Below are positions 38,201 to 45,704 of a stretch of 64,000 nt of DNA, one piece after another. The stretch's first letter is position 1, and every line of letters starts with the position of its first letter. The translations under genes and the position numbers were made by a program. The notes below the pieces were generated by a model that saw only the letters and a list, made by a program, of their open reading frames with translations, was not told the origin of the DNA and did not search any database. Origin of the DNA: an uncultured Odoribacter sp. (GTDB lineage: Bacteria > Bacteroidota > Bacteroidia > Bacteroidales > Marinifilaceae); NCBI GenBank assembly GCA_910588375.1, contig CAJUQA010000003.1, forward strand, positions 62,001-126,000, read 5' to 3'.

Positions 38201-38488
38201 CTGTGTTTCATAACCGATAAAGGAAACCACCAAAATGCTGCCTACCGGCACATTTTCAATAGTAAATTTACCATCGAGATCGGTGGACGAGCCTGTCGCC
38301 AAACTTTTCACCAACACCGAGGCCCCGACGATCGTTTCGCCTGTAGCGTCTTTCACCACTCCGGTACATGTTCCCATCTGCTGCTGGGTCAACGCACCTA
38401 CCGTTCTCTTTCCCGCCTGTGCATAGTTGCCTATACAAAGAGCAAAAGAGAATAATAGCATTGCTGCTAATTTCAAGTGTTTTGTCAT
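35267..38488 (-). CDS. SusC/RagA-family TonB-linked outer membrane transporter (locus 2)
   Basis: 1073 residues. Signal peptide to about 25 (ending NYAQA), CarboxypepD_reg-like domain (TGVVKDATGETIVGASVLVKS, then SFIGYETQEIKW), TonB-box-like LEEVVVVGFGTQKKIDLTGAVSQV, plug with VLIDNVEGDINALNPDDIESVSVLKDAASAAIYGARAACGV, barrel to a terminal Phe (IGASISF). Imports a glycan with SusD. It is transcribed away from a 460-base upstream region that carries two inverted 19-bp sites and an opposite-facing promoter box (38662-38925), which may set its expression. The sulfatase lies beyond on the same strand. Confidence 0.93.
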   Translation of the reverse strand: MTKHLKLAAMLLFSFALCIGNYAQAGKRTVGALTQQQMGTCTGVVKDATGETIVGASVLVKSLATGSSTDLDGKFTIENVPVGSILVVSFIGYETQEIKWDGTPLTIVLKEDTKTLEEVVVVGFGTQKKIDLTGAVSQVKMDKVLGDRPVISASAALQGAIPGLMVSGVSGPGQSKSFNIRGDLSINGGSPLVLIDNVEGDINALNPDDIESVSVLKDAASAAIYGARAACGVVLITTKRPKNNTSFKFNYSFNQGWESSLTKPKQASLEDYITAYEEAGYSSQYWAGDGSLTTWKELLSQYKQGRLEGVYDNGIYKHTDGKVYYLKEGDVLGNALTTGVLSNHNVSVSGGSDRIRFRISGNYSYENGPMVTDKDKYTRKALSSYISADITKWYTQEITMYYTDSKTKALSSNIRDPYATRLINWYPEGYMPAEILGTTEDLIIDSPRNSYKVSPTSTATTSIPRIQAKAIFKPLKGWNIMAEYTYNQKNYRYKNYTDILRFADVQLAIKTNPTDPTRDTYTINTNTTKYNALNLYTDYNVQLGKHALGVMLGYNQENSWYGYLNTSIEGQSVPTVPSFGGGTGTKNIADGYEEYSIRGGFGRLTYNFDEKYLLTVNARYDGSSKFPKKNRFGFFPSVSVGWRMAQENFMEWSRNWLDEFKIRASYGSIGNQNIDPYGFVPTMNIAQGTYWLDGDNKTTYTTAPGLVRANYTWETVKTLDLGLDVNAVGNRLNVIFDWYQRNTEGMLANGVELPSTVGAGAPLQNVADMRTNGWEIAVNWQDRIGDWNYRVGFNVYDHVSKITKYNNESGNLNYYYKGRKFNEIWGYVADGYYSIDDFDLQKAKLGMWVLKEGIPSINGYTVQPGDVKFRDRDNSGVIDNGENTLENPGDMKVIGNSTSRYQFGGNLGVGYKGFDLNVMFQGVGKRDYVLGGSALYPFGGGGSDGVFWPLYYNQTNYWRAKSYDPESPDYMVAENPNAKLFRIYGQEGNVGSNTRTSTKYIQDASYLRIKNVTLSYSFPRELLDKCRLDQLRLYVSVENLATFTSLPKGYDPESLSWSYPFYRTWSIGASISF

Positions 38489-38661
38489 AACTAAAATGTT
38501 TAAAATTAAAAATCCGTATAAATAATATCCGACCGTTCTGAAAAAAATAACAAATATCGAAACGGTTTTACTACTATTTCAATTCAGCTTTACACACCTT
38601 ATCTCATTATTTTTTAAGCACATACATAAGTGATTTCCACACATCACTTTATTGTTTTCAT

Positions 38662-38680
38662 ATGCCTACTAAGCAGGTAT
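38662..38680. repeat. Inverted-repeat/operator site 2
   Basis: ATGCCTACTAAGCAGGTAT. It is the exact reverse complement of site 3 at 38907-38925. Its core TGCCTACTAAGCA resembles the palindrome at 1391. Confidence 0.7.
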
Positions 38681-38791
38681 CCTTTAGCGTATTGAATCAT
38701 ACGGATAACAGATATTTAATTTTTATTAACAAACCAGACGGGTTTGAAGGGATTTTTTTAAGAATATTGGAAAAAATTAATAAATAAACTC

Positions 38792-38799
38792 TATATTTG
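38792..38799 (+). promoter_or_regulatory. -7 box facing away from susC, inside the inverted repeats
   Basis: TATATTTG matches TAnnTTTG, with TTG at 38767-38769 as a weak -33. On the + strand it points into the 3' end of the sulfatase gene, which lies on the minus strand, so it drives no visible gene. Confidence 0.45.
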
Positions 38800-38906
38800 T
38801 TCCAACATATTTAAATAGATAAGAAGAAGAGAAAAGTAATATTATTACTTAAGTATTAAGAGAGTTCTTTTTAATTATATTATAATCAAACGATTGCAAA
38901 AAATTA

Positions 38907-38925
38907 ATACCTGCTTAGTAGGCAT
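38907..38925. repeat. Inverted-repeat/operator site 3
   Basis: ATACCTGCTTAGTAGGCAT, exact reverse complement of site 2, 226 bases away (between the inner ends). Read on the + strand both sites 2 and 3 are followed by GTATCCTTT. Confidence 0.7.
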
Positions 38926-38948
38926 GTATCCTTTTTGCGATGATTTTC

Positions 38949-40397
38949 TTAGTCCGCCATCTTCCGCTCATTTTCCAACAGGGGCCAATTCGGGTCATAG
39001 ACATGCGCCTTTTCCATAATGGCTTTCAATTCTTTTACTTTTTGCGGTTCGGAAGTCAACAAATCCGTTGTTTCGGAAGGATCGGCAGCCAAATTGTATA
39101 ACTCGTATACCGAGCGGTCACCCTGAGAAGCTTTCAGACGTATCAATTTCCAGTCTCCTTTTCTCACGGCCTGGCGTCCGCCTGCTTCCTGGAATTCAAA
39201 ATAAAAATACTCATGTTGTTTCTGTTTGCCTTTTCCGGTCAGCAAAGGCATCAGACTTATTCCGTCAACCGAACTTCTCGCCTTGTTACCAGTCATTTCG
39301 GCGAACGTCGGCAACATATCCCAGAACGAACACATAAAATCGGTGGTCCCCTGTTTTACAACTCCCGGCCAAACGGTAATAAACGGTACACGAATTCCAC
39401 CTTCGTACACATCCCTCTTATAACCGCGGAAAATACCGTTGCTATTAAAAAAGTCTGGATCTGCCCCTCCTTCCAGATGCGGTCCGTTGTCGCTGGTAAA
39501 GATAACAATCGTATTGTCATCCAATCCCAATTCCTTCAGCTTTGCCACCACTTGTCCCACATACACATCCAAACGGTAAATCATAGCGGCAAACGTAGCG
39601 TGAGGTTCGGGCTGTGAACAATATCCCCCTTTCCGGAAAGCCCCGCAACCTTCATCACATCCTTTAAACGGTTTTTCCGGATACATACCTCTGAATTTCT
39701 GTATAATACTATCTTCCGGTACTATCAACTCTGCATGAGGAATCACATACGGAAGGAACAAGAAGAAAGGCTTGTCTTTGTTATTATCCAAAAATCTCAA
39801 CGCCATTTGCTGAATCGTATCCTGGGTATACACCCCATATCCGCCGTTATAATTTCCCGTCAATTCCACCCTCTTTTCATTGTGCCACAAATGGTCGGCA
39901 TAATAATTGTGAGCCAACAACTGGCAATTGTAACCGAAAAATTCATCCACGCCCTGTTGGTTAGGATCACCCACCGTACCGGGAGCCCCCAATCCCCATT
40001 TGCCAAAAGCACCCGTAGCATATCCGGCACGCTTGAATACCTGGAAAATGGATTCCATATTTTGTGGCAACGACATCTGTCCTTCCGGTTCCACCTCCTT
40101 ATTCCCACGGATGGGAACATGTCCCGAATGTAAACCGGAAAGCAGGCAAGCCCTTGACGGAGCACTCACCGTCGTTCCCGAATAACATTGCGTAAAAAGC
40201 ATCCCCTGTGCCGCCAAGCGGTCGATATTGGGAGTTTGGAACTTCTGCTGCCCATAACAACTGACATCACCGTAACCTAAATCGTCGGCAATAATAAAAA
40301 CCACATTCGGAGCCTTTTTCGCCGGCTTGGCAGCATCCGCCTGTCCATAAAAACATAATCCGGAAGCTAATCCGGAAAGTAATAAACCTTTATTCAT
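38949..40397 (-). CDS. S-type sulfatase, exported (formylglycine-dependent)
   Basis: 482 residues with a signal peptide (about 1-22). Sulfatase signature: NVVFIIADDLGYGDVSCYG (metal Asp38/Asp39), then VSAPSRACLLSG, in which Ser78 is the residue converted to formylglycine by a maturase. Later FTSDNGPH holds further metal ligands. It removes a sulfate ester from a sugar; the position and substrate are not deducible. It is upstream of susC-susD on the same strand, with about 460 bases between. No maturase is in the window. ATG 40397 fits the signal peptide; an upstream TTG is rejected. Two regulator-like sites lie just beyond its 3' end. Confidence 0.9.
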   Translation of the reverse strand: MNKGLLLSGLASGLCFYGQADAAKPAKKAPNVVFIIADDLGYGDVSCYGQQKFQTPNIDRLAAQGMLFTQCYSGTTVSAPSRACLLSGLHSGHVPIRGNKEVEPEGQMSLPQNMESIFQVFKRAGYATGAFGKWGLGAPGTVGDPNQQGVDEFFGYNCQLLAHNYYADHLWHNEKRVELTGNYNGGYGVYTQDTIQQMALRFLDNNKDKPFFLFLPYVIPHAELIVPEDSIIQKFRGMYPEKPFKGCDEGCGAFRKGGYCSQPEPHATFAAMIYRLDVYVGQVVAKLKELGLDDNTIVIFTSDNGPHLEGGADPDFFNSNGIFRGYKRDVYEGGIRVPFITVWPGVVKQGTTDFMCSFWDMLPTFAEMTGNKARSSVDGISLMPLLTGKGKQKQHEYFYFEFQEAGGRQAVRKGDWKLIRLKASQGDRSVYELYNLAADPSETTDLLTSEPQKVKELKAIMEKAHVYDPNWPLLENERKMAD

Positions 40398-40441
40398 TTT
40401 TCTATTATTATTTTTGAGTTGATGCAAATATGCATAAAAAA

Positions 40442-40472
40442 TTGGGATTTATGATTATTTTTTTTACATTTG
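40442..40472 (+). promoter_or_regulatory. Promoter of the Cys-rich lipoprotein
   Basis: TTG at 40442-40444, 20-base spacer, TACATTTG at 40465-40472, matching the Bacteroidetes -33/-7 pattern. It lies 85 bases before ATG 40558. Confidence 0.65.
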
Positions 40473-40557
40473 GAAAAGATAGAAAAGATTCGTAATTCTA
40501 TTTACTTATCTTAAGCGAGAGGGATAATATAATATTTACACTTAAAACTTAAGAGCC

Positions 40558-41484
40558 ATGAGAACTTTTCATTTTTTATTGACAGTTTTGGCAGTTATTT
40601 TCATTTCTGCCTGCGAAAATCCGGAAATCCGCGAATTTGCTTCCACTGACGATTTAATCGCCAGTTTAAAACCGAATGAAAAAATAGCCTGGATGTTGAA
40701 AGTACCCTCCGGCACTGAAGTTGCTGCTAAAAATGGAATTATACACATCCAATTTCCCGAAAACGTAACAGCATGGTGTTACAACCCGACCACCGAAACA
40801 TGGACTGCAAACACATCATTAGATTATGATTGCAAATGCCATTCTGGAAATAACAAATGTACTCCCTATACTGCAAAAGGCCAAGTTGGTTGTTTCACGG
40901 AGATAAATGATCCCTGTTCCGATTGCAGAGGAACCGTAAAAACCGAAAAAGATCCGGGAATAGAGCCCCATAGTTTTAGTACGATTGTTTACGACCATAA
41001 TAATTTCAATTCGTTCCTTATATTAGACTCACCTAATACGGCATTACAAAAATGCCACCCGGCAACAACCGATGAAATAAATAATCCGGAATTAACAAGT
41101 CATATATTTGAATGGCTGAACGAAATAGTAGAAAAACACAAAAATCTCTATAATAATGCCGATTTTTCCAATGACCGATTGCCGGAAGGATTTGGTATTG
41201 TCCCGTTCACCATTTCTAAAAATCTTGGGAGTAATGATCTCAATGATTACTCTGTTGCTTATTTAATTGTTCCCCAATGCGTCATAGAAAAAGAAGGCTT
41301 GCCGGAACTCACCCAAGTGCGTTATTTCAGTAATGATGACATGGTATCGGATCGGGTAACTTCATCCAAAATGAGTTGTTCCGGAACTTGTGCAGAAGGG
41401 AGTTGCACATTAAAATCTTATGCAGGAGGGATCGTAAAAGGATGTGAAGGCTGTAAATCAGGCTGTACGCTTCACATCGAATAA
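40558..41484 (+). CDS. Cysteine-rich lipoprotein of unknown function
   Basis: 308 residues, unrecognised. Lipobox FISAC indicates a lipoprotein. After a 65-residue start the protein has a cysteine cluster (YDCKCHSGNNKC, QVGCFTEINDPCSDC) and, at the end, another (MSCSGTCAEGSCTLKSY, KGCEGCKSGCTLHIE), with 17 Cys in total by eye. Spacing does not fit a known metal-cluster motif; disulfides or zinc binding are possible. No homologue comes to mind. It has its own promoter and terminator, so it is a separate unit between the sulfatase locus and typA. Codon use is like its neighbours. Confidence 0.6.
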   Translation: MRTFHFLLTVLAVIFISACENPEIREFASTDDLIASLKPNEKIAWMLKVPSGTEVAAKNGIIHIQFPENVTAWCYNPTTETWTANTSLDYDCKCHSGNNKCTPYTAKGQVGCFTEINDPCSDCRGTVKTEKDPGIEPHSFSTIVYDHNNFNSFLILDSPNTALQKCHPATTDEINNPELTSHIFEWLNEIVEKHKNLYNNADFSNDRLPEGFGIVPFTISKNLGSNDLNDYSVAYLIVPQCVIEKEGLPELTQVRYFSNDDMVSDRVTSSKMSCSGTCAEGSCTLKSYAGGIVKGCEGCKSGCTLHIE

Positions 41485-41506
41485 ACAAGGTATCTAATTA
41501 AACTAA

Positions 41507-41533
41507 AAGGGAGGCTATTACAAGCCTCTCTTT
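41507..41533 (+). terminator. Terminator after the Cys-rich lipoprotein
   Basis: AAGGGAGGCT 41507-41516 pairs with AGCCTCTCTT 41523-41532 (one G-U), followed by T. Confidence 0.75.
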
Positions 41534-41594
41534 ATACATCATTTACCAAAAACAATTTTCACTTTCCGATATTCTTTTTCCGGCGTTTTTATTG

Positions 41595-41602
41595 TACCTT
41601 TG
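41595..41602 (+). promoter_or_regulatory. -7 box of typA
   Basis: TACCTTTG matches TAnnTTTG, 23 bases before ATG 41626. Confidence 0.65.
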
Positions 41603-41625
41603 TGCCCTAATTTTATCAATACAGA

Positions 41626-43443
41626 ATGCAGAATTTAAGGAACATTGCCATTATCGCCCACGTGGACCATGGCAAAACGACTCTTGTAGATAAAATGATT
41701 CTACAGGGGAAACAATTCAGAGACAACGAAAAACAGGGAGGAGATTTAATTCTTGACAATAATGACCTCGAACGGGAAAGAGGCATCACGATTCTTTCCA
41801 AAAACGTATCGGTGAGGTACAAAGACTATAAAATCAATATCATAGACACCCCGGGTCACTCCGATTTCGGAGGCGAGGTGGAACGTGTGCTGAACATGGC
41901 GGACGGTGTGCTGCTGTTGGTAGACGCTTTTGAAGGCACCATGCCCCAAACCCGTTTTGTGCTGCAAAAAGCATTGGGACTGGGGAAAAAAGCCATTGTC
42001 GTCGTGAACAAAGTAGACAAGCCCAACTGCCGTCCGGACGAAGTGCAGGAAGAGGTGTTCGACCTGATGTTTTCTTTAGGGGCATCAGAAGAACAGTTGG
42101 ATTTTGTAACCATATACGGAAGCGCCAAACAGGGATGGATGTCCACGGACTGGCGCACGCCGGGCTCCGATATTACGCCTTTGTTAGACGCCATCATCGA
42201 AAACATCCCGGCTCCACAGGCTGCAGAAGGTACTCCCCAGATGTTAGTCACTTCGTTGGAGTACTCTTCCTACATCGGACGTATCGCCGTCGGGAAATTA
42301 ACCCGCGGGACGCTGAAAGCTGGACAGGCCGTGACCCTGTGCAAAAGAGACGGCGTTACTTTTGAAAAAACCAGAATCAAGGACCTGATGCTGTTCGAAG
42401 GGCTGGAAAAACAGAAAGCGGAAGAGGTGAAAGCCGGAGAAATCTGTGCCATCGTAGGCATCGAAGGATTTGAAATCGGTGACACCATTGCCGACTATGA
42501 AAACCCGGAAGCGTTGCCGCCGATTGCCATCGACGAACCGACCATGAGTATGTTGTTTACCATCAACAACTCACCGTTTTTCGGAAAAGACGGCAAATAT
42601 GTCACTTCACGCCACATCAAAGACCGGTTGGACAAAGAACTGGAAAAGAATTTGGCTTTGAAGGTGGAACCGGGACCCAGTGCAGATTCGTTTGTCGTAT
42701 TCGGCCGCGGCGTGCTCCACTTGAGCGTATTGGTGGAAACTATGCGCCGGGAAGGATACGAACTACAGGTAGGCCAGCCGAAAGTCATCATCAAAGAAAT
42801 CGACGGCAAGAAATGCGAACCGGTGGAAGAACTTACCATAGACATCCCGGAAGAATTTTCGGGCAAAGCCATTGAAATGGTCACCAAACGGAAAGGAACC
42901 CTCAACAATATGGAAACCCGGGAAGATCGGGTACACCTGGACTTCGACATTCCTTCCCGCGGTATCATCGGTCTGAGGAGTAATCTTTTGACGGCTTCTG
43001 CCGGAGAAGCGGTTATCGCTCACCGTTTGAAAGGTTTCGAACCTTACAAGGGAGAAATCGAAATGCGTATCAACGGTTCGTTGATTGCCATGGAGACAGG
43101 CGACACATTCGCATACGCCATCAATAAATTGCAGGACCGCGGTAAATTCTTCATCGAACCGGGCGAAACGGTATACGCCGGTCAGGTTATCGGCGAAAGC
43201 ACCCGTCCGGACGACATTGTCATCAACGTCTGCAAATCCAAAAAACTGACCAACATGCGCGCCAGCGGTTCCGATGATAAAGTGAACATCGCACCGCCCG
43301 TCAAATTCAGTCTGGAAGAAGCCCTGGAATACATCCAGGAGGACGAATATGTAGAAGTAACACCGCATTCCATGCGGCTACGGAAAATCATCCTTGACGA
43401 AACCGAACGCAAACGTCACGAAAAATCAAAAAGCGGAGAATAA
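41626..43443 (+). CDS. typA: Ribosome-associated GTPase TypA/BipA
   Basis: 605 residues. A translational GTPase that binds the ribosome and helps assembly under stress. G1 AHVDHGKTTLVDKM, G2 RERGITILSKN, G3 DTPGHSDFGGEVERVL, G4 NKVDKPNCRP, then domains EF-Tu-like 2, and the BipA-specific C-terminal PAPSA-like VRLRKIILDETERKRHEKSK end. Full length for the family. It has its own promoter; the cobalamin riboswitch begins just after its stop. Confidence 0.96.
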   Translation: MQNLRNIAIIAHVDHGKTTLVDKMILQGKQFRDNEKQGGDLILDNNDLERERGITILSKNVSVRYKDYKINIIDTPGHSDFGGEVERVLNMADGVLLLVDAFEGTMPQTRFVLQKALGLGKKAIVVVNKVDKPNCRPDEVQEEVFDLMFSLGASEEQLDFVTIYGSAKQGWMSTDWRTPGSDITPLLDAIIENIPAPQAAEGTPQMLVTSLEYSSYIGRIAVGKLTRGTLKAGQAVTLCKRDGVTFEKTRIKDLMLFEGLEKQKAEEVKAGEICAIVGIEGFEIGDTIADYENPEALPPIAIDEPTMSMLFTINNSPFFGKDGKYVTSRHIKDRLDKELEKNLALKVEPGPSADSFVVFGRGVLHLSVLVETMRREGYELQVGQPKVIIKEIDGKKCEPVEELTIDIPEEFSGKAIEMVTKRKGTLNNMETREDRVHLDFDIPSRGIIGLRSNLLTASAGEAVIAHRLKGFEPYKGEIEMRINGSLIAMETGDTFAYAINKLQDRGKFFIEPGETVYAGQVIGESTRPDDIVINVCKSKKLTNMRASGSDDKVNIAPPVKFSLEEALEYIQEDEYVEVTPHSMRLRKIILDETERKRHEKSKSGE

Positions 43444-43460
43444 GGAATCAAGTTTTTATA

Positions 43461-43468
43461 TATCTTTG
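43461..43468 (+). promoter_or_regulatory. -7 box of the cobalamin riboswitch RNA
   Basis: TATCTTTG matches TAnnTTTG, 17 bases after the typA stop and about 10 bases before the aptamer. Confidence 0.6.
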
Positions 43469-43474
43469 TTCTGT

Positions 43475-43700
43475 CTTTGGTGCCCTACCCCGATAACCGG
43501 GAAGGGTGAAAAGGGAACCGGGTGAAAATCCCGGACAGTACCCGCTGCTGTAATCTTCCTTAAGGAAAAGCACACTTTGCCACTGCTGGATTGTCCGGCG
43601 GGAAGGCGCTTCACTCCGGAAGTAAGTCAGAAGACCTGCCAAATGACGAAATGTCAGCTTTCGGGATAAAAGCAAAGGACCATATCTGACCTGCCATTTG
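43475..43700 (+). ncRNA. Cobalamin riboswitch without an obvious downstream gene
   Basis: The aptamer signatures are present in order: GGTGCC near 43479, GGGAACCGGGTGAAAATCCC around 43514, ACAGTACCCGCTGCTGTAA, the B12 box GCCACTG at 43579-43585, GGGAAGG and AAGTCAGAAGACCTGCC at 43624-43640. Downstream GTCAGA and CCAAATG (in 43626-43647) can pair with TCTGAC and CATTTGG (43685-43701), a likely expression platform. It normally represses a vitamin-B12 uptake or synthesis gene. Here the next gene on the + strand is 800 bases away, and 43783-44415 is on the other strand. Confidence 0.9.
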
Positions 43701-43730
43701 GATTGTTCCGATTTTCCCCCGAAATTACAT

Positions 43731-43787
43731 GAGGCCAGAGGAAAGACGGACTGTAACTGTAAAATTCTTTTCTTTGGCCTCTTTATT
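43731..43787 (+). terminator. Terminator-like hairpin downstream of the riboswitch
   Basis: GAGGCCA 43731-43737 pairs with TGGCCTC 43775-43781, extended by a partly paired AGGAAAGA/TTCTTTTC stem, then TTTATT. The end overlaps the stop codon of the facing gene. It would end the riboswitch RNA at about 310 bases. Confidence 0.6.
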
Positions 43788-44415
43788 CCGGATAAGTTTC
43801 CACCAGTTCCGTAGCAGGAAAAGCCAGTGAATCGTTTTTTGTTTTTTCTTCAACAGGGAAAGGGGCATCCTTGTATTTCCGGATAAGGGCGTGCACCTGT
43901 TCCACCTCTTCCGGAGTCAGCTGCCCTGCTTTGAAAAATTCAATCACCTGTTCTTTGTTCACCCACAACACGACAAATTTGTTGTTGACATTCCCCAGTT
44001 TCCAGGCACGGCTTAGCGACCGGTCCGGGTCGTTATACACATACGCCTGCGTTCCGGCTATTTCTTTCCGTATCATGAAGCGCAACAGGGAATTGGCCAG
44101 CAAAGGCGCATCCTTCAAATTGATGATACCATAGGAATCGATATTTTCGTTCGTAAACGGGTGTTTCTTGAAATAGTTCCGGAACTCCTTATTTTGGCTG
44201 GGATGGTCGGGATCGACATAAAATATCAGTAAATGTTTCTGACCCAAGGAAGGCAACGACAAAGGTTTGTTGTAGGCATCATAAATGGTGACGGGACACA
44301 CTTTCTGTCCGACCTGTGCCGACACGGGAAGTGTACCGGCAAACAGAGCCAGCAATAAAAAAAGGAAACACCCTTTTTTTAAAATTATTCCCGAATAATC
44401 AAACATTGGCATCAT
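43783..44415 (-). CDS. Secreted protein with a possible thioredoxin-like fold
   Basis: 210 residues from ATG 44415 (other Met starts at 44448, 44412 and 44406 are possible). Hydrophobic export segment GCFLFLLLALFAGTLPVSAQ. The body opens VTIYDAYNKPLSLPSLGQKHLLIFYVDPDHPSQNKEF, which has the strand-helix look of a thioredoxin fold but no CxxC motif. Later FVVLWVNKEQVIEFFKAGQLTPEEVEQVHALI. No catalytic residue can be named. It stands alone on the minus strand, and its 3' end faces the orphan riboswitch RNA. Confidence 0.5.
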   Translation of the reverse strand: MMPMFDYSGIILKKGCFLFLLLALFAGTLPVSAQVGQKVCPVTIYDAYNKPLSLPSLGQKHLLIFYVDPDHPSQNKEFRNYFKKHPFTNENIDSYGIINLKDAPLLANSLLRFMIRKEIAGTQAYVYNDPDRSLSRAWKLGNVNNKFVVLWVNKEQVIEFFKAGQLTPEEVEQVHALIRKYKDAPFPVEEKTKNDSLAFPATELVETYPE

Positions 44416-44508
44416 TATTGCCGTAACTTTTCCGATATGATTAACCAATAAAAACAGAAATTTTACAGCAAAATACGTGCTACATTTCAGCCAGCAAACA
44501 TTTTTTCC

Positions 44509-45672
44509 ATGTTTACCCGACTATTTTTCATTATAGGCCTGCTTTGCAGCATCAGTTTCCACTCCCTGGGGACAGATTTAAGCAATAGGGCAGACACACT
44601 GACTTCCGATACCGCTGTCCGAAGAAATATCTTTCAACGGATTTACAAATATTTCCAGGACTCCAACAAACCGAAAGAACATAAGAAATTCGACTTTTCC
44701 ATCATCGGCGGCCCCCATTATTCCAACGACACCAAATTAGGGCTGGGATTAGTTGCCTCCGGTCTGTTCCGGATTGATAAAAACGATTTGACGCTCTCGC
44801 CTTCCAACATCTCTTTTTACGGCGACCTCACAACCACCGGCTTTTATCTGCTGGGCATCAAGGGCAACACGATTTTTCCCCGCGACCTTTACCGGCTGAA
44901 TTTGAATCTCTACTTTTTTTCATTCCCCAGCAAATACTGGGGCATCGGATACGACAACGGCCGCCAGGATGACCATTACACCAATTATGACAGGAAAGAG
45001 ACGCAAATTAAAATCGATTTCCTCCGTAAAATCGCCTCCAATACATACATTGGCGTCACCGGCATGTACCAGCATGTAAATGGGAAACACTTTAAAGACA
45101 TCACCTTTCTCAACGGAGAAAAAAAAGACATCAGCAGTTTAGGCGGCGGCGTACTCCTCACCTACGATTCCAGGGATTTCATCCCCAATCCTTACAAAGG
45201 CATCTATATCAAAGCGGAACAAAAATTCTTCCCGGGATTTCTGGGCAACTCCTACTCTTTCAAACGGACGGAAATCCTGTTCAGGCATTACGCCCGATTA
45301 TGGAAAGGCGCCATCATCGCCTCGGACTTCAACGGCACATTCAACTACGGCGACACCCCGTGGAGCATGGTGGCATTGCTTGGCGGCACCTATCAGATGC
45401 GGGGCTACTATGAAGGGCAATACCGCGACAACAACATGCTTGAAGCCCAGGTCGAACTACGGCAAAAAATATACAACCGCCACGGCGTAACTGTCTGGGC
45501 GGGAGCCGGGAATGTATTCCCAAAAATGAAAAAATTCCAGTGGAGCGAAACCCTTCCCTCTTACGGCATCGGTTACCGCTGGGAATTCAAAAACCGGGTA
45601 AATGTCCGCCTGGACTACGGTATCGGGAAAGGGCAAAGCTCTTTCTATTTCAATATCAACGAAGCATTCTAA
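44509..45672 (+). CDS. Omp85/BamA-type outer membrane barrel without POTRA domains
   Basis: 387 residues with a signal peptide. Barrel strands and the Omp85 L6 motif MRGYYEGQYRD (about residue 303-313) are visible, plus GGGVLLTYDSRDFIPNPYKGIYIKAE and a C-terminal FNINEAF ending in Phe. The short region before the barrel is too small for POTRA domains, so this is a small Omp85 or surface-antigen protein rather than BamA. Members insert or translocate outer-membrane proteins or lipids; the cargo is unknown. It precedes the EptA-like gene by 32 bases. Confidence 0.8.
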   Translation: MFTRLFFIIGLLCSISFHSLGTDLSNRADTLTSDTAVRRNIFQRIYKYFQDSNKPKEHKKFDFSIIGGPHYSNDTKLGLGLVASGLFRIDKNDLTLSPSNISFYGDLTTTGFYLLGIKGNTIFPRDLYRLNLNLYFFSFPSKYWGIGYDNGRQDDHYTNYDRKETQIKIDFLRKIASNTYIGVTGMYQHVNGKHFKDITFLNGEKKDISSLGGGVLLTYDSRDFIPNPYKGIYIKAEQKFFPGFLGNSYSFKRTEILFRHYARLWKGAIIASDFNGTFNYGDTPWSMVALLGGTYQMRGYYEGQYRDNNMLEAQVELRQKIYNRHGVTVWAGAGNVFPKMKKFQWSETLPSYGIGYRWEFKNRVNVRLDYGIGKGQSSFYFNINEAF

Positions 45673-45704
45673 CATTTCATTACAATTTTCAGTATTATAA
45701 CAAC

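Larger units (their letters stand above)
38489..38948 (-). other. Upstream region of the second susC
   Basis: No gene. It contains perfect 19-bp inverted repeats at 38662-38680 and 38907-38925, a + strand -7 box at 38792-38799 in the segment between them, and an imperfect minus-strand -7 box (GATATTTG, complement of 38551-38558). The region is strongly AT-rich. Confidence 0.6.

Noticed and set aside
43729..43830. 33-codon ORF after the cobalamin riboswitch as its target gene
   Set aside because: It starts inside the terminator-like hairpin, overlaps the facing gene and has no recognisable signal or domain.
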